Origin: Asterella californica
Lineage: Eukaryota > Streptophyta > Marchantiopsida > Marchantiales > Aytoniaceae
Direction: 5' to 3'
Length of the DNA stretch: 64,000 nucleotides
Assembly: GCA_036924285.1 (NCBI GenBank)
Contig: JAYKYS010000004.1
Coordinates: 22,166,001 to 22,230,000, forward strand
Part shown: positions 8,441-18,686 of the stretch, piece by piece
Layout of the letters: each line of letters begins with the position of its first letter
Numbering within the stretch: position 1 is the stretch's first letter
The notes under the pieces: model-generated
Databases searched by the model: none
What the model saw: only the letters and a program-made list of their open reading frames with translations
Told to the model about the DNA's origin: nothing
Position numbers and translations under genes: made by a program

Positions 8441-10726
8441 ATGTCGATGCATCCGCGAGGCTTGGTGTTACCAGCGGCAGAATTGGCCGAGGCCACTCCT
8501 TTCCTCAAGGAGTTGGGTCTCGACTTCTTCCTGTGGGATTGGAACCTCGCAGATCAAGGGCTTCTGGAGGAGGTGTGGACAGCGTTACCACCGCGTAACC
8601 GTGTACTTGCGAAGGCAGGAGTAGCTCGAGAAAGACCGTCTTCCTGGACTGAAGACTGGTAGCGCAAGACTTTTCACAGGCCTGAGTCCGAGAACCGAGG
8701 ATATTGGTACGAGAAGAAGATCTTGCCTAGGATTCTGAGTTCGTGGCATGTGCCTGGGAGCACCACATGCCTTTTCGTGGAAGACAGGCAGGGGAGGAAC
8801 GGTTGGAAGATCGAATCTTACCGGGAGCCGAAGAAGCGACTTCTGGCGAAGTTGTTTCTGCATCTTTTCCCCAAGGGAAAAGCGCAGAAGACAAGGTACT
8901 TAGAAGATCAGGACGTGGAGTTCCTGGAATCAGTGTGGGATGACAGAGTGCCCATCTACTGGGGCGCGTACATCCACAACTACGTACAGACGGAGCTAGC
9001 ATACTTGGGTACCCCGGCGGGAGGACACCTGACGCCCTTCCTCTGCTACTTGTATGTAGCCATGGGGGATCTTAGGGAAGATCAGCTGGCAGTGTATGGG
9101 CCAACGGAGCGACAGGAGGTGAAGGAGGAGACCTCGGAAGACGACGACCGAGAGGCAGCAGCAACGCCCCCTCTCACTCTGATGCCACAGCTGAGGCCCG
9201 GCTCTCACCAGAAGACGCTTCTGGTGAGGGAAGATGAGTCTAGTGGGTCGGAAGACGCCACACCACTGAGGAAGATGGGTCCCAGAAGTGTACCGAGGAC
9301 ACCCATCTCCCTCATTCATTCAGGATCGGAGTCCGACTCGGAAGAAGACCTGCTGAGTACCCGATCAGAGCAGAAGACTGCTTCTGCAACGCCTGGGAGT
9401 CTTCCGAAGACTCCAGAAGACGAAGGATGGATGGGCGCTCCTGCTGCGATGCGAGGAAGCGCAAAGAAGAGAGCCGCTCCTGCCATGAGGAGTCTTCCAC
9501 CCCGAAAGATGAGAAGAGTAGCTTCTTCTCGTGTGCAGAAGATGAAGGCCGTAGTGGTGGAAGAGGCTTCCTTGCCTCTGGAAGACGAAGTCGACACCCC
9601 GGAGCGAGTGGTGGAGATGAACTTATCTTCCGCAGGAAGACGACTGGAGGAGTTCAGTGCCTACTTCCAGAAGGAGATCCAGCCAGCTATGGAGTTGCTG
9701 GAGAGGAGAGCGAGGGCACAGGAGAAGCCCTTACAACCTGGATTTGGCCTGCGCACCTTGCTGCGACAGGGGGAAGATCAGAAGAAGACGGAGAAGCTTG
9801 CAGCCAGGTACAAGGCGGAAGCAGCCGCTTCTGCCAAGGAGCTGGTACAGCTTCGGAAGAGCAACCAAGAGTTGCAAGCGCGGGTACAGCAGCGCAATCA
9901 GGAAGTCACCCGGGTGCGGGAGAAGATCACCGCCCTCGCAGAAGAGCAGACCATATGGAAGACGCAGCGAGAAGCCGCGGAAGCGCGAGCTGCAGCTGAG
10001 AAGACGTAGCGGGAAGCAGCAGAGGCCCGTGCACAGAAGATGTTGGCACAGTTGGTGGAAGCGCTTCGGAAGAAGTTCAACTACACCGCAGGTAGGAAGT
10101 TACTTACCTTAGCTAGAGGATGGGACAACGAGTCCAAAGCGATGTTGGTGGAATGCCGGGAGAGCATGTTCAGGTACTTGGATCGACAGGTAGAAGAAGT
10201 GAAGACACTTTATGGTCTTCCCTCGCTTCCGACCCCTGCAACCGCATCTTCCCACGCTCCAGCACCATCGACTGAATCCGGAATGGAGGAGGAGTTCGAT
10301 CTCGCTGTACACTTGGTGGTGACAGCGTTGGAAGCCGAGAAGACTCCAGAAGACGCCCCGGAAGACAAGATGTCTTTTGGAAGACAGAAAGACGAGCCGT
10401 ATTCCCAGGTATTCCGCGTGGAGGAAGCGACTTCCCCGGATCCCCATGAGGTCCCCATGGTCCCTAGTCCCGCACCCGTGCCTCAGAAGACGGAAGAAGC
10501 ACCGGTCGACTCCGCTTCCCAGAAGACGCTTCTGTCTTCCGAAGCAGAAGCCGAAGCCGAGGAAGACGCAACAGCAGCGACAGCAGAGCCAGCAAGAGAC
10601 GATGAGGAGTAAGCCACCTCAGTGACACCCGAGGTAACTGCAGGGCTTTCTAGCTTATCAGAAGCCGCATTAGGAGCTCCGATAGGAGCAGATCAGGTAG
10701 AGATTGCCTCCGTGCAATCTGAGTAG
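8441..10726 (+). pseudogene. LTR-encoded gene: coiled-coil, acidic/basic protein of unknown function (761 codons, three stops)
   Basis: One frame runs from ATG 8441 (MSMHPRGLVLPAAELAEA) to TAG 10,724-10,726, broken by TAG at 8660, TAG at 10,007 and TAA at 10,610. The ATG is chosen because it is shared with the copies at 45,242 and 36,619. Residues 1-220 form a conserved region with WGAYIHNYVQTELAYLG at about 174. Residues 225-370 are acidic and Ser/Pro-rich with many Glu-Asp pairs, and hold a basic patch (KKRAAPAMRSLPPRKMRR, about 342-360) that could be a nuclear signal. A long coiled coil spans about 447-545, then LLTLARGWDNESKAML and an acidic Glu-Ala tail. It is in the same sense as gag-pol and shows no gag, protease or polymerase motif. 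Architecture recalls unknown plant 'gypsy-type transposon' proteins, but I cannot confirm kinship. Confidence 0.75.
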
Positions 10727-12363
10727 TTAGTAACTTCATTTACCATTCCAAATATAGTAGAATCGAACATGCTATCTTAAGGATGGCAGTTTTCCCATGT
10801 AATATTAGTTAGGACACTATGTGGTAGCATAGGTAGCGTGGGAAGGATAAGGCAGATGACCAATTCGGGCAGGGGAACCGCTTGCATGTGAGATAGCAAA
10901 CCTCCTGTCAGCGCCTCTCTCTCCCTGGTGGTCGCCTCCCCTGGTTCTCACGGCAGCAACATAAGTAGGATAGCAGAGTAGGAAATAGAGTTCTGCCTGT
11001 GCTACCAGTTCTGTAGAATTCTGTAGCGACTGCACACATCGATTCAATGGTGCAGGCGGACGAGACACATTAGAGCAGAGGGACATGATAGATGGTTCTT
11101 CGCACTACACCCGTTGTTGGAAACATACGAATAGTCTTGGAATATACAGGAGGGGTCTGCATACTCGTACCAGCAGTGGTTCGAAGATGTAGATAGAAGT
11201 AGTGGACAGTCTGGGAACAGGGAACGGCATCCTCGTGCAGTCCTGTTAGCTAGGCTGGTGTGTCGAGGAGTAGACGCAGGAAGTAGAGGGAGTGAGCTTC
11301 CCAATGCCATTGTGACTTCTTCTCGGGGAATAGATTGTGGATTTGAGTGCAGAAGCTTTGTCCATGTCTTCTGGATGGTGGGTTCATTGAATTCGCTCCC
11401 AATTGTGCATGGGAAGTGTTCTTCTTGAGTGGCGGTGACTGTCAGCAGTTGTGGAATTGTAGCTTGACTCGTTCAGTAGAGCACTTGGGATCTACGTACG
11501 AATGGTCTTCTGGGTAAGGGATCCCAGAAGACAGAGCAGTCAGAGCAGCGAAGTGAAGAAGAAAGAAGCCTTCTTCCACAACAGAAGACGACATCCTCGA
11601 GTAGAAGACGGTGCTACAGTACTCACGTTTGTTGTCTTCCTCCCCAAACTATTACAAGCAGGGATGGCTTGTTAGTCAGGATCCGGACTAGAAGCCTGTC
11701 GGAATCTTAATTTACTCTTTTCATCTTGTTTTCTCTTGTTTGGATTTTCTCATCTTCCTCATCTTCTCCAATCTTCCCCATCTTCTTATCTTCCTCTAGT
11801 GAGTTTCCGATACTTCTATTGAGCTTCCGTGAAGGTGAATGTCGTTGTAGTGCTGCAGGAAGACAACTTCCGTAGAAAGAAGCCTGGGAAGGCTACAGGG
11901 GGCATACACCCTATGATTTATCTAACCCGTTGGAATGTGAGTGTGAGAATAAGTTGTAACGACCGTTGTTAGTCGACTTCTGCGAAGCAGGACAGCCGTC
12001 TGGAGGTGTGAGAAGACGAGTTGAACCCCCAGAAGACGAGAATCACTTCGGGAAGACGGTATCGAGAAGACCGGGAGAAGCAATCTGGAAGCAGGAAAAT
12101 CGTCTTCCCGAGCTTCACTGTGAATAGTTGTGTGATATTATAATTGGTAGTTGTTTGATTAGTTCCAGAGCACCATTTGGCGTGTCTGGAAGACGTGTGG
12201 TTTTGTGTGGTTTTGTGAGAAGACGGGATTTCTAGACAAAACCCGTGTGTTTGTGTGTTTGAACAGATCTTAGAACTTAGAGCAGCGTTACTTGTGCAAA
12301 TCCTATGTGGGAACGATATCTTGTATACTAAATGGGCAAAAGGAGAAATCCTGCGTCACTACA
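10727..12363 (+). other. 3' portion of the solo LTR, non-coding
   Basis: About 1.6 kb with no supported frame. It holds a pyrimidine-rich tract around 11,700-11,815, a second GAAGAC/GTCTTC cluster (five in 12,012-12,107) and a well conserved last 90 bp ending CACTACA, matched at 50,220-50,316. The array at both flanks of the LTR gene is notable. Confidence 0.6.
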
Positions 12364-12368
12364 AACCT
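12364..12368. repeat. Target site duplication AACCT, right copy
   Basis: Directly follows the terminal ACTACA of the solo LTR and equals 6422-6426. Confidence 0.85.
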
Positions 12369-13384
12369 GCCATCTCAACCCTCAAATCTCTCAACTGTTG
12401 AGTGAGCTCTTCAATCAGGTTATGTTGATTTCGGTTCTCAACAGGTCGTTGCTGCTGTCTAGGTCCTCTTTGTGCTGGGATAGGTACTACATGCGCTTAA
12501 GGAACCACTTGGGGAACCACTATAGGTGCTTGGAGAATCACAATAGGTGCCTGAGGTATTATAGGAGGAGCTACAGGAACCTGAGGAGCTACTCTCTGCT
12601 TTGACAAGATCTCTAGCTGCAGTATCATCCTACCACGACGTTGTCTAGCAAGGGTGGATACTGCTTCCTCCACTCTCCTCCAATCAGATGTAACTCCTCC
12701 TTCAGCTCCACGATCACCTAACATAAAACAAAGTCTGTCCGCTGTGAACTCATCCAGAGCCCTTAAGAACAACTCCGTCTTCCTAGCATCTAGCGTCAAC
12801 CTCTCTAGACCAGAAAGCTGAGAGTACCTCTTCTCAAATTCACGAATCATCTCATTCAATCCCATAGAACATCCAGGCTGGCGCTCTATCCAATCCATGA
12901 GAGTCATTCTGGTTACTCTTTCTGAATCTTCTTCTAGAAACTCTTCTCTCAATGCATGTTCAAACAGAGTCCACCCACCTAAATGTCTTCTTTGTAAACT
13001 TCTCACCTTCTCTCTCAATTCAGAGACAACAGTCAACTCAAAGCTTAGAATTACCTCAACTTCAGGTGCCTTGACCAACTCCATCTCACCCACATACTCC
13101 CGCAGGTACTTAGTAACGTCTCTTCCATCGAATCGCCCACATCGACCAACAATTGCTTGTAATGCTCTTGTGGACTTCTGCTCAACTCCCCCAATTGCAG
13201 GCTGCTGCTGAATCAAGGTAGCCAACGTCTGAAGAATCTGAGACGTGTCTACAGCAGGCTGTGTTGTTGCTGTTAGAACCACCGTAGGCTCTCCTTGAGA
13301 GCCAATTCCATCTTGACCAGGAGTCCCTTGAACAAGAGCACCTTGAGCAGCAGCTACACCTTGTACGGCAGCACTGTGATCCAT
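12369..13384 (-). pseudogene. gag core (5' half of gag split by the solo LTR)
   Basis: From ATG 13,384 the frame reads MDHSAAVQGVAAAQGALVQ, a Gln/Ala/Val-rich leader, then at about residues 75-235 a retrotransposon gag domain (KYLREYVGEMELV, HALREEFLEED, LNEMIREFEKRYSQLSGLER), then a proline-rich linker with repeated APIV/PQAP. A stop lies at 12,497-12,499; beyond it the same frame continues through LRDLRVEMAG to the insertion point and resumes at 6421. Gag forms the particle that packages element RNA. Premature stop plus a 5.9-kb insertion make this copy dead. Confidence 0.8.
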
Positions 13385-14425
13385 CTTCTCAATTCAGTCA
13401 ATTCTCCAAATCAATCACCCCAATAGCTCTCAGTGGAAGCACCAGATGATGTGGCGAGAGTCTTTCTTGAGGAGGGCGGACCTCCTGACTGTGATCGATC
13501 AGAGAAACGACCAGAAGAGAAAAACATGTAGCCGCTGACGATGAGATCTCCAAAATCATGCTTCTTGCATCCACCAATTACAAAAAAAAACACTCCAACA
13601 CACCTTGGGTACACAGATAGCTCTCTCAAGATTCAAATAACTTTATTTCAGTGTCGCTGCACCATCGGTCTCTTCAACTGTAAAGAAAATCTCTCTCTCT
13701 TCCTCTCCTGCGTGTCTCTCTCTCTCGTCAATCAATTCTCAGCCAAAAGTCTACCAAGTACGTCTCAATCCGAACATAATAGTGAAATTCAAGCCCTTGA
13801 ATCTTATTCCTCTCTCTGTCCCAACTGAAATTCTCAGAAATTTGATCCAACGTCGATCAAAAGTCCTCTGTAGATTTTCAAACGATCTCTCTCATAAAAC
13901 TGCATCCTGAGAGTAATTTCTCCTCAGAACAGTTTATTAGACAACGTCCAAGCTTAAAACTCCTGCCCCTCTCCCTACGATGATCTCCCAATTCAATCTG
14001 TCAACAATTTGATCTTCCCCCAGACTCCTAGCTTCCCTTGCGTGTCCTCAACCCCCAATCCCTAATCCTCCTCCTTCCGCTTCAGCTCTCTCAGAAAAAT
14101 CCTTTTCAAACTCTCCCCGATCCCAAGCTGCCGCAGGTATTTAATCTAAAGTTTAAGGCCCCAACTAAGATGCCCCCCTGCTGTCCTTATAAGCGCAGTC
14201 ACTTATCGGAAGCAGTGCCCTAGCTAAGCTGCCCCCTGGCTGTCCTTATGCGTACAGAACTTTATTTGCAAAGTTGACCCCTTTATAATATAAGTTTTAC
14301 AGTTGTCTCTACAAACTCTACCCCTTCACTAATAAAGGATCTTATAGCTTCATTCGCAATCGCAAGCCGACTCGATGGTTATTTAACTAATCAACAAAAG
14401 TTTCCCCTACTCTTGATGTCATCTT
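13385..14425. other. Presumed leader/LTR region of the split-gag element
   Basis: No gene supported. On the minus strand this lies upstream of gag. It contains two similar GCTGTCCTTAT-containing segments 59 bp apart (about 14,165 and 14,224) and, on the minus strand near 14,285-14,310, an AT-rich TATATTATAAAG that could serve as a TATA box. LTR ends could not be fixed because no second copy is present. Confidence 0.35.
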
Positions 14426-14558
14426 GATGCCACCCTGAATATACTACAAGCCATCCAATGTAGGCCGAAGCCCCAACACTTATGAGGCTGCCCCATAGGG
14501 CTTACAGCCCCCCCATATGCGCACCAGGTATCTCCCATAGTATATTCAGGATGGCATG
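14426..14558. repeat. Foldback inverted repeat, 21-bp arms
   Basis: The arm at 14,426-14,446 (core CCCTGAATATACTA) is matched in reverse complement at 14,538-14,558 (core TAGTATATTCAGG) with two mismatches. About 90 bp separate them. It may be a small foldback element or an RNA hairpin in the element leader. Confidence 0.65.
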
Positions 14559-14611
14559 CGGAGGCTTAGGCCAGGAAGCCCACGATTAAGAGAGATATCG
14601 GTCTCTCGCCC

Positions 14612-14845
14612 CTAGATATGCAGGACGTGGCTGCATATCCAACATAGACTCCCTTCCAAGAGGTCAACATGCCGGAATAGGAACCAGAAGCCAGGGGGGA
14701 TTGATCCTGAGACCACTTCCCTCCTACCCTAGATATGTAGGACGTGGTTGCATATCCAACATAGACTCCCTTCCAAGAGGCCAACATGCCGGAATAGGAA
14801 CCAAAGGCCAGAGGGAGATTGATCCTGAGACCACTTCCCTCCTAG
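14612..14845. repeat. Tandem repeat, 117-bp unit, two copies
   Basis: CTAGATATG starts at 14,612 and 14,729 and the following ~115 bp are nearly identical (CATATCCAACATAGACTCCC, CATGCCGGAATAGGAACCA, GATCCTGAGACCACTTCCC in both). No coding role seen. Confidence 0.8.
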
Positions 14846-14849
14846 GCAG

Positions 14850-15286
14850 GCGCCCTATCACTGGGATGGCCTTTGGTTCCGTTCAAGAAGGTAAAATTTT
14901 CTGTGTACATATGTTTTCCTGAAGAAATTTTCCTGTAAAGTCTTTACTAACTTCTTACACTAACTTCTCTATACAACTCTGTTTTTAATGAACAAGGAGT
15001 CAAAACTATAGTATTTGTGAACACCTACACGCTCACGCTATCAGATTTTGAGCTCGAGTCACGAGCTAGAATCGAAGGATATCCCTCTTTCACATATTTC
15101 TCAGTCTAAGACCCGTGCTAACTATTACTTAAAACACTTTCTGTCAAGATTGGAAGCATGAAGTCGTTCTCCTCGTCGAGCTTTGCATTCTGATGCCCTT
15201 CGATCTCTTTCAGGGTGATATTTCAGTCTAAGCTAGGGAGCAGCTTGTCAAGCATGGGTGCAGCTTCCCAAACAAATGCTGGTTGA
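14850..15286. other. Short non-coding interval before the family B gag fragment
   Basis: No supported gene, LTR end or primer binding site. It may be 5' leader of the family B internal region or unrelated flank; nothing distinguishes these. Confidence 0.3.
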
Positions 15287-17320
15287 GTGTCTTCTGAAGT
15301 TTCGTTTCATCATGTGGAATGTCACGCACTACGACACCGCAGCGAGAAGCTGATGAGATACATCAGGGGGGAACTAGAAGAAGCCACTTCTCCGCTTCCA
15401 AGAGCTTCTTGGAAGACTCAGTCTTGGAAGATTGCAGTGAGTTCAACATCAAGCAAGCGAAGAAGACGTTCCGAACTTGTGACTGGTTGTTCAGACATCC
15501 AGTCTGCCAGATCTAGTATTAGAAGAAGAGGGACAACTCTTCTCAGCACTTTGGTGGATGTCTCCGACCAGAGGAAGAAGCAGAAGACGCACGGGTAAAG
15601 ACCCTGAGTGGATACATTCACCTCAGCGAACCGCTTCTAGAGAGCAGCGGGTATCCTTGAGACACCAAAAGAAAGAAGAAGAGCTCAAGAAGATTCGATC
15701 AGTAGATTTGGAAGAACCTTCCATCTTGAGCATTATCTTTGGACAAGACAGAAGCCAATCGGGTGACCACATTTATAAAGTAGATTTTGGTATTGGTTAC
15801 GCGGAAGACATCTTCTCAAGTGCGGGAGAGGCTTCTCAAGGAGAAGGAAGACTGGAGGGGATCGCTCCAGTCTTCCGCGTAATCAGTACCAAAATCAGAG
15901 GGTGACAGCAACAGTAGCTCTGACTCAGAAGACGACATTCGTGACTCAGAGAGATCTGGGCCTTCGAGAAGACCATCCCCACCATCTGGACCTGAGAGAG
16001 GAAGAAGTTGGCAGTCGCACCAGCCGGCAGTCGACATGACCTCTCACACTCGGTAGAAGTATCATCCGTACGACGATGATGCTGACGCTGATGACTTCAT
16101 CACGATGTTCGAGACCATCTCTCGATCCAACAAGGAAGACTCTGATGCCGACAGACTCTGTGTATTTCTTAGTTTGATCATAGGGAAGAGAAGGAAATGG
16201 ATGTGTAAAGCGTTGGATGACGAGTTAGTTATGGCCGCTTGGGCTACTCTGAAGGCAGCTTTTCGGAAGAGGTTTAGAGGAGTGAGCTATGACCGGATGA
16301 CCCTCATAGAACTTCAAAGGCTCAAACGGAAGAAAAAAGAGACACTGCGGGATTACACCGAGAGGTTTGAAGACCTCCTGGATCACATCCTTCAGAACCA
16401 AAGAATATTCGGTTATTGTGCTTAGCAAGTCGTGGACTGGTACTTGGGAGGATTGTCTCAAGATATGGAATTGTACTGTAGAAGAGGAGGAGGTGATGAT
16501 TTAGTAGAAGTACAAAAGCATGCAAAGCAGTATGAAACCTTGAGCATCACTCGAAATATGACGAAAGACAGAGGGAAGATCTCGAAGAAGTCGAAGAAGT
16601 CTTCTAGGAAGTCCAAGTCCACTGAAATTGATAACAGTGATTCGGAAGCATCCTCTACTTCTAAAGAGTCTACTGTCGAAAGTTCAGAATCAGAATCTGA
16701 ACAAGAGAAGAAGACACGGAAGAAGAAGAAGGAGAAGACACGATCCAAGGAAGAAGTTGTACAGAAGACTCCTCAGACTCAGATCATTCAATCTGCACCT
16801 GATCCCCGGATCGATGAAGTGTTGAAACAATTTGCCGACCTGAAAGTTCATCTTCTGAACCAGAAGGACAAGCGGAAGCAACCTATGGCTTCCCGACCAA
16901 ACATTTGGTGCAACTTTTACAACTCTTCTGGACACACCAAAGATCAGTGTACACAGGACCAGGCTGTTAATTGAGCAGGTTGGGAAGAAGACGATTAGAG
17001 ATATCTACACGATCCCAGTGGGGAATCTTGCTATAAGATCGAGACGATACATCCATTCATCCATACGCCTCCTGCTCAATATAATCGTTATACACCTAGA
17101 GACAAGGCTAGTAATGTACAGATCAGGACGCCCTGGCAACCTTCTTCATCACAACGACCTCTAAATCCTCTTCCTGGAGCATGTAACAATTGTGGAGAGA
17201 CAGACACTGGTGGTCCACCTGTCCTCATCCGAGAAGACAGATTGGGCAAGTGCCCTTGTGTGGGAATTGTAAGGAAGCATAACATTTCACAGGAAATTGT
17301 CCTCAGACCCTACGTCCCCG
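15287..17320 (+). pseudogene. Family B gag, degenerate
   Basis: The gag domain is clear at 16,075-16,560: DDFITMFETISRSNKED, AAWATLKAAFRKRFRGVSYD, LRDYTERFEDLLDHIL, then a TAG at 16,423 and continuation WYLGGLSQDMELYCRR. A Lys/Glu/Ser-rich linker follows. The first nucleocapsid knuckle reads CNFYNSSGHTKDQC, its second Cys replaced by Tyr; two further knuckles are wrecked by a frameshift near 17,200 but are better kept at 38,640-38,760. The N-terminal 750 bp (from ATG 15,287) is open only in pieces. Sense, order and sequence link it to the protease at 17,325 and the pol at 38,638-43,189. Confidence 0.75.
15783..15896. repeat. Long inverted repeat in family B gag, 27-bp arms
   Basis: The arm 15,783-15,809 (GATTTTGGTATTGGTTACGC then GGAAGAC) is repeated in reverse complement at 15,870-15,896 with two mismatches, leaving a 60-bp loop rich in CTTCTC/GAAGA. 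The transcript would form a stable stem-loop. Confidence 0.8.
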
Positions 17321-17324
17321 ACAA

Positions 17325-18603
17325 ATGATTAGATTTGCAGATACCACGCCTCCTGCAGAAGCCGCATCAGCTTCTAAACTTGAGCTAGCAGTGGTACAGC
17401 ACATCACGATAGAAGAAGAAGATCCTAGAGATTGTATGGATTGTCTCCATATAGAGGAAGACGAACCAGACCCCGGGAAGTGCGAAGGAAAGGAACCTCA
17501 GCTGCAGAAGACGATTGTAGCTCAGAAGACGAAACCACTTGAGGAAGCGTCATCTTTTACTTTGGCAGATGGCACTGTGTGGAGCCCTTGTCCGGATTCA
17601 GACAGCTGGTCTCCAGAAGAAGTCCTGGATGAAGCAGTATTCAAGGTAAGTACCAGAAGCAAAAGGAAGTTAGAATCTCGTCGAAAAGAGATCAAGAAGA
17701 AGAGCAGCGTAAGGAGAGGTCACCCTCCCTGAGCGGCCTTCTTCTCCTGCTTACGACCGGGAAGATCCCAAGTACTTTGCTCACGAAATTAGACAAGAAG
17801 TTGAAGCGATCATGCAAGAAGAGCTGGAGAAGCGACGGAAGATAGTACAGCAACTTCCTCCACCGACCACGGCAGCCCCCGTCTCACGAGAACAGCTTCC
17901 AGTCGAGAGAAGACACCATTTGGATCTTCCACCCAAGGAAACAGCTCCTACATCTTCTCTGTTGGAAACACCAGTCACTCTTTTGAAGCGATCCCCTTAT
18001 GACTTCTTACGAGATTTGTGGAATCAGAAGGCGGATGTAACCTTCCAACAACTTTTGGATGACAACACTGGTTACAGGAAGCTGTTACAATCTGTCTTTC
18101 GAGGATCGAGGAAGAGAAGGACAGCGAAACTTTCCCAGAGTATCCCAATCCTGAGGATAGAGCATGAGGACTTGGGAGCCCCAGAACTTGATATGGAGAT
18201 CCATAATTGTCTTCTGAAGAAGGTACCCATTGATTCCGACTCCGGAGTTAACATCATGACTGAAGAAACTACGCATGCCCTAGGCTTCACTGAGTTCCAG
18301 TCTATCCCGAGAATACTTAGAATGACGGACCAGACCAGAAGATGATCTTTGGGGCAACTGAAAGACATCATTTTGCGACCTGTAGCTAAGGTTGGATATC
18401 AGGTTTTGATAGGAAGACCTTGGCTGTATGCTGCAAATGTAAATATCGATTGGAGAAGACATCGTTTGAGATTTCTCAATCCTACACCCAAGTCAGGCGA
18501 GAAGACCAAAGTCTCACTCTCTTGGATGAAGATTGGACATCAAGGTGAAACTCCCTCTACGACTGAGGGGTACATGTCAGAAGACTCAGCTGCGTCTTCG
18601 TAG
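17325..18603 (+). pseudogene. Family B linker and aspartic protease, truncated
   Basis: The frame from 17,325 (MIRFADTTPPAEAASASKLE) shifts near 17,700 and resumes at 17,812 through SPYDFLRDLWNQKADVTFQQ to the protease. The active-site loop reads IDSDSGVNIM (codons 18,232-18,240), the Gly of D-S-G changed to Asp; the copy at 39,673 keeps DSG. A TGA lies at 18,343 and a 51-nt in-frame gap follows compared with the other copy. The second protease strand VLIGRPWLYAANV is present. Sequence stops at 18,603, where an inverted fragment begins, so RT and integrase are missing here. Confidence 0.75.
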
Positions 18604-18682
18604 CACTCAATGTATCCACAGATCACTTCTTCTGCTATTTCTACTACTTCTATAGTACACAAGTTATTCACCACAAACTCAT
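18604..18682 (-). repeat. Inverted fragment of family B pol linker
   Basis: The reverse complement of this 79-bp piece matches about 40,093-40,175 (TGAGTTTGTGGTGAATAACT and TGTGTACT..AGTA), i.e. sequence that in the intact element would start just beyond the break at 18,603. It sits between the truncated protease and the copia fragment. Confidence 0.75.
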
Positions 18683-18686
18683 TGCT

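Larger units (their letters stand above)
6427..12363 (+). mobile_element. Solo LTR of a giant-LTR Ty3/gypsy family ('B'), 5,937 bp
   Basis: The unit starts TGTGGTGCCCACAAATTAC and ends GCGTCACTACA, and is flanked by AACCT on both sides. It interrupts a gag gene whose frame is continuous without it. The first 500 bp recur at 31,657, inverted at 38,637, and at 43,253; the last recurs 10 bp after the family B polypurine tract, so the unit is an LTR rather than a DNA transposon. No direct repeat of its own ends is visible inside it. It contains a 2-kb leader, a damaged 761-codon gene (8441-10,726) and a 1.6-kb 3' part. Short imperfect terminal inverted similarity (TGTGGTG / TGTAGTG) is present. 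An LTR of this size is near the upper end of those I know of in plants. Confidence 0.85.

Noticed and set aside
9427..10112. Alternative-frame proteins overlapping the LTR gene (190 and 151 codons)
   Set aside because: They are shadows of the main frame, produced by the purine-rich GAAGAC composition, and are not kept in the other two copies.
6427..12363. CACTA or other DNA transposon, because of the TGTGGTG...CACTACA ends and terminal hexamer arrays
   Set aside because: CACTA elements begin with CACTA, not TG, and make 3-bp duplications. Here the duplication is 5 bp, and the same unit follows gypsy pol and a polypurine tract at 43,253, which identifies an LTR.
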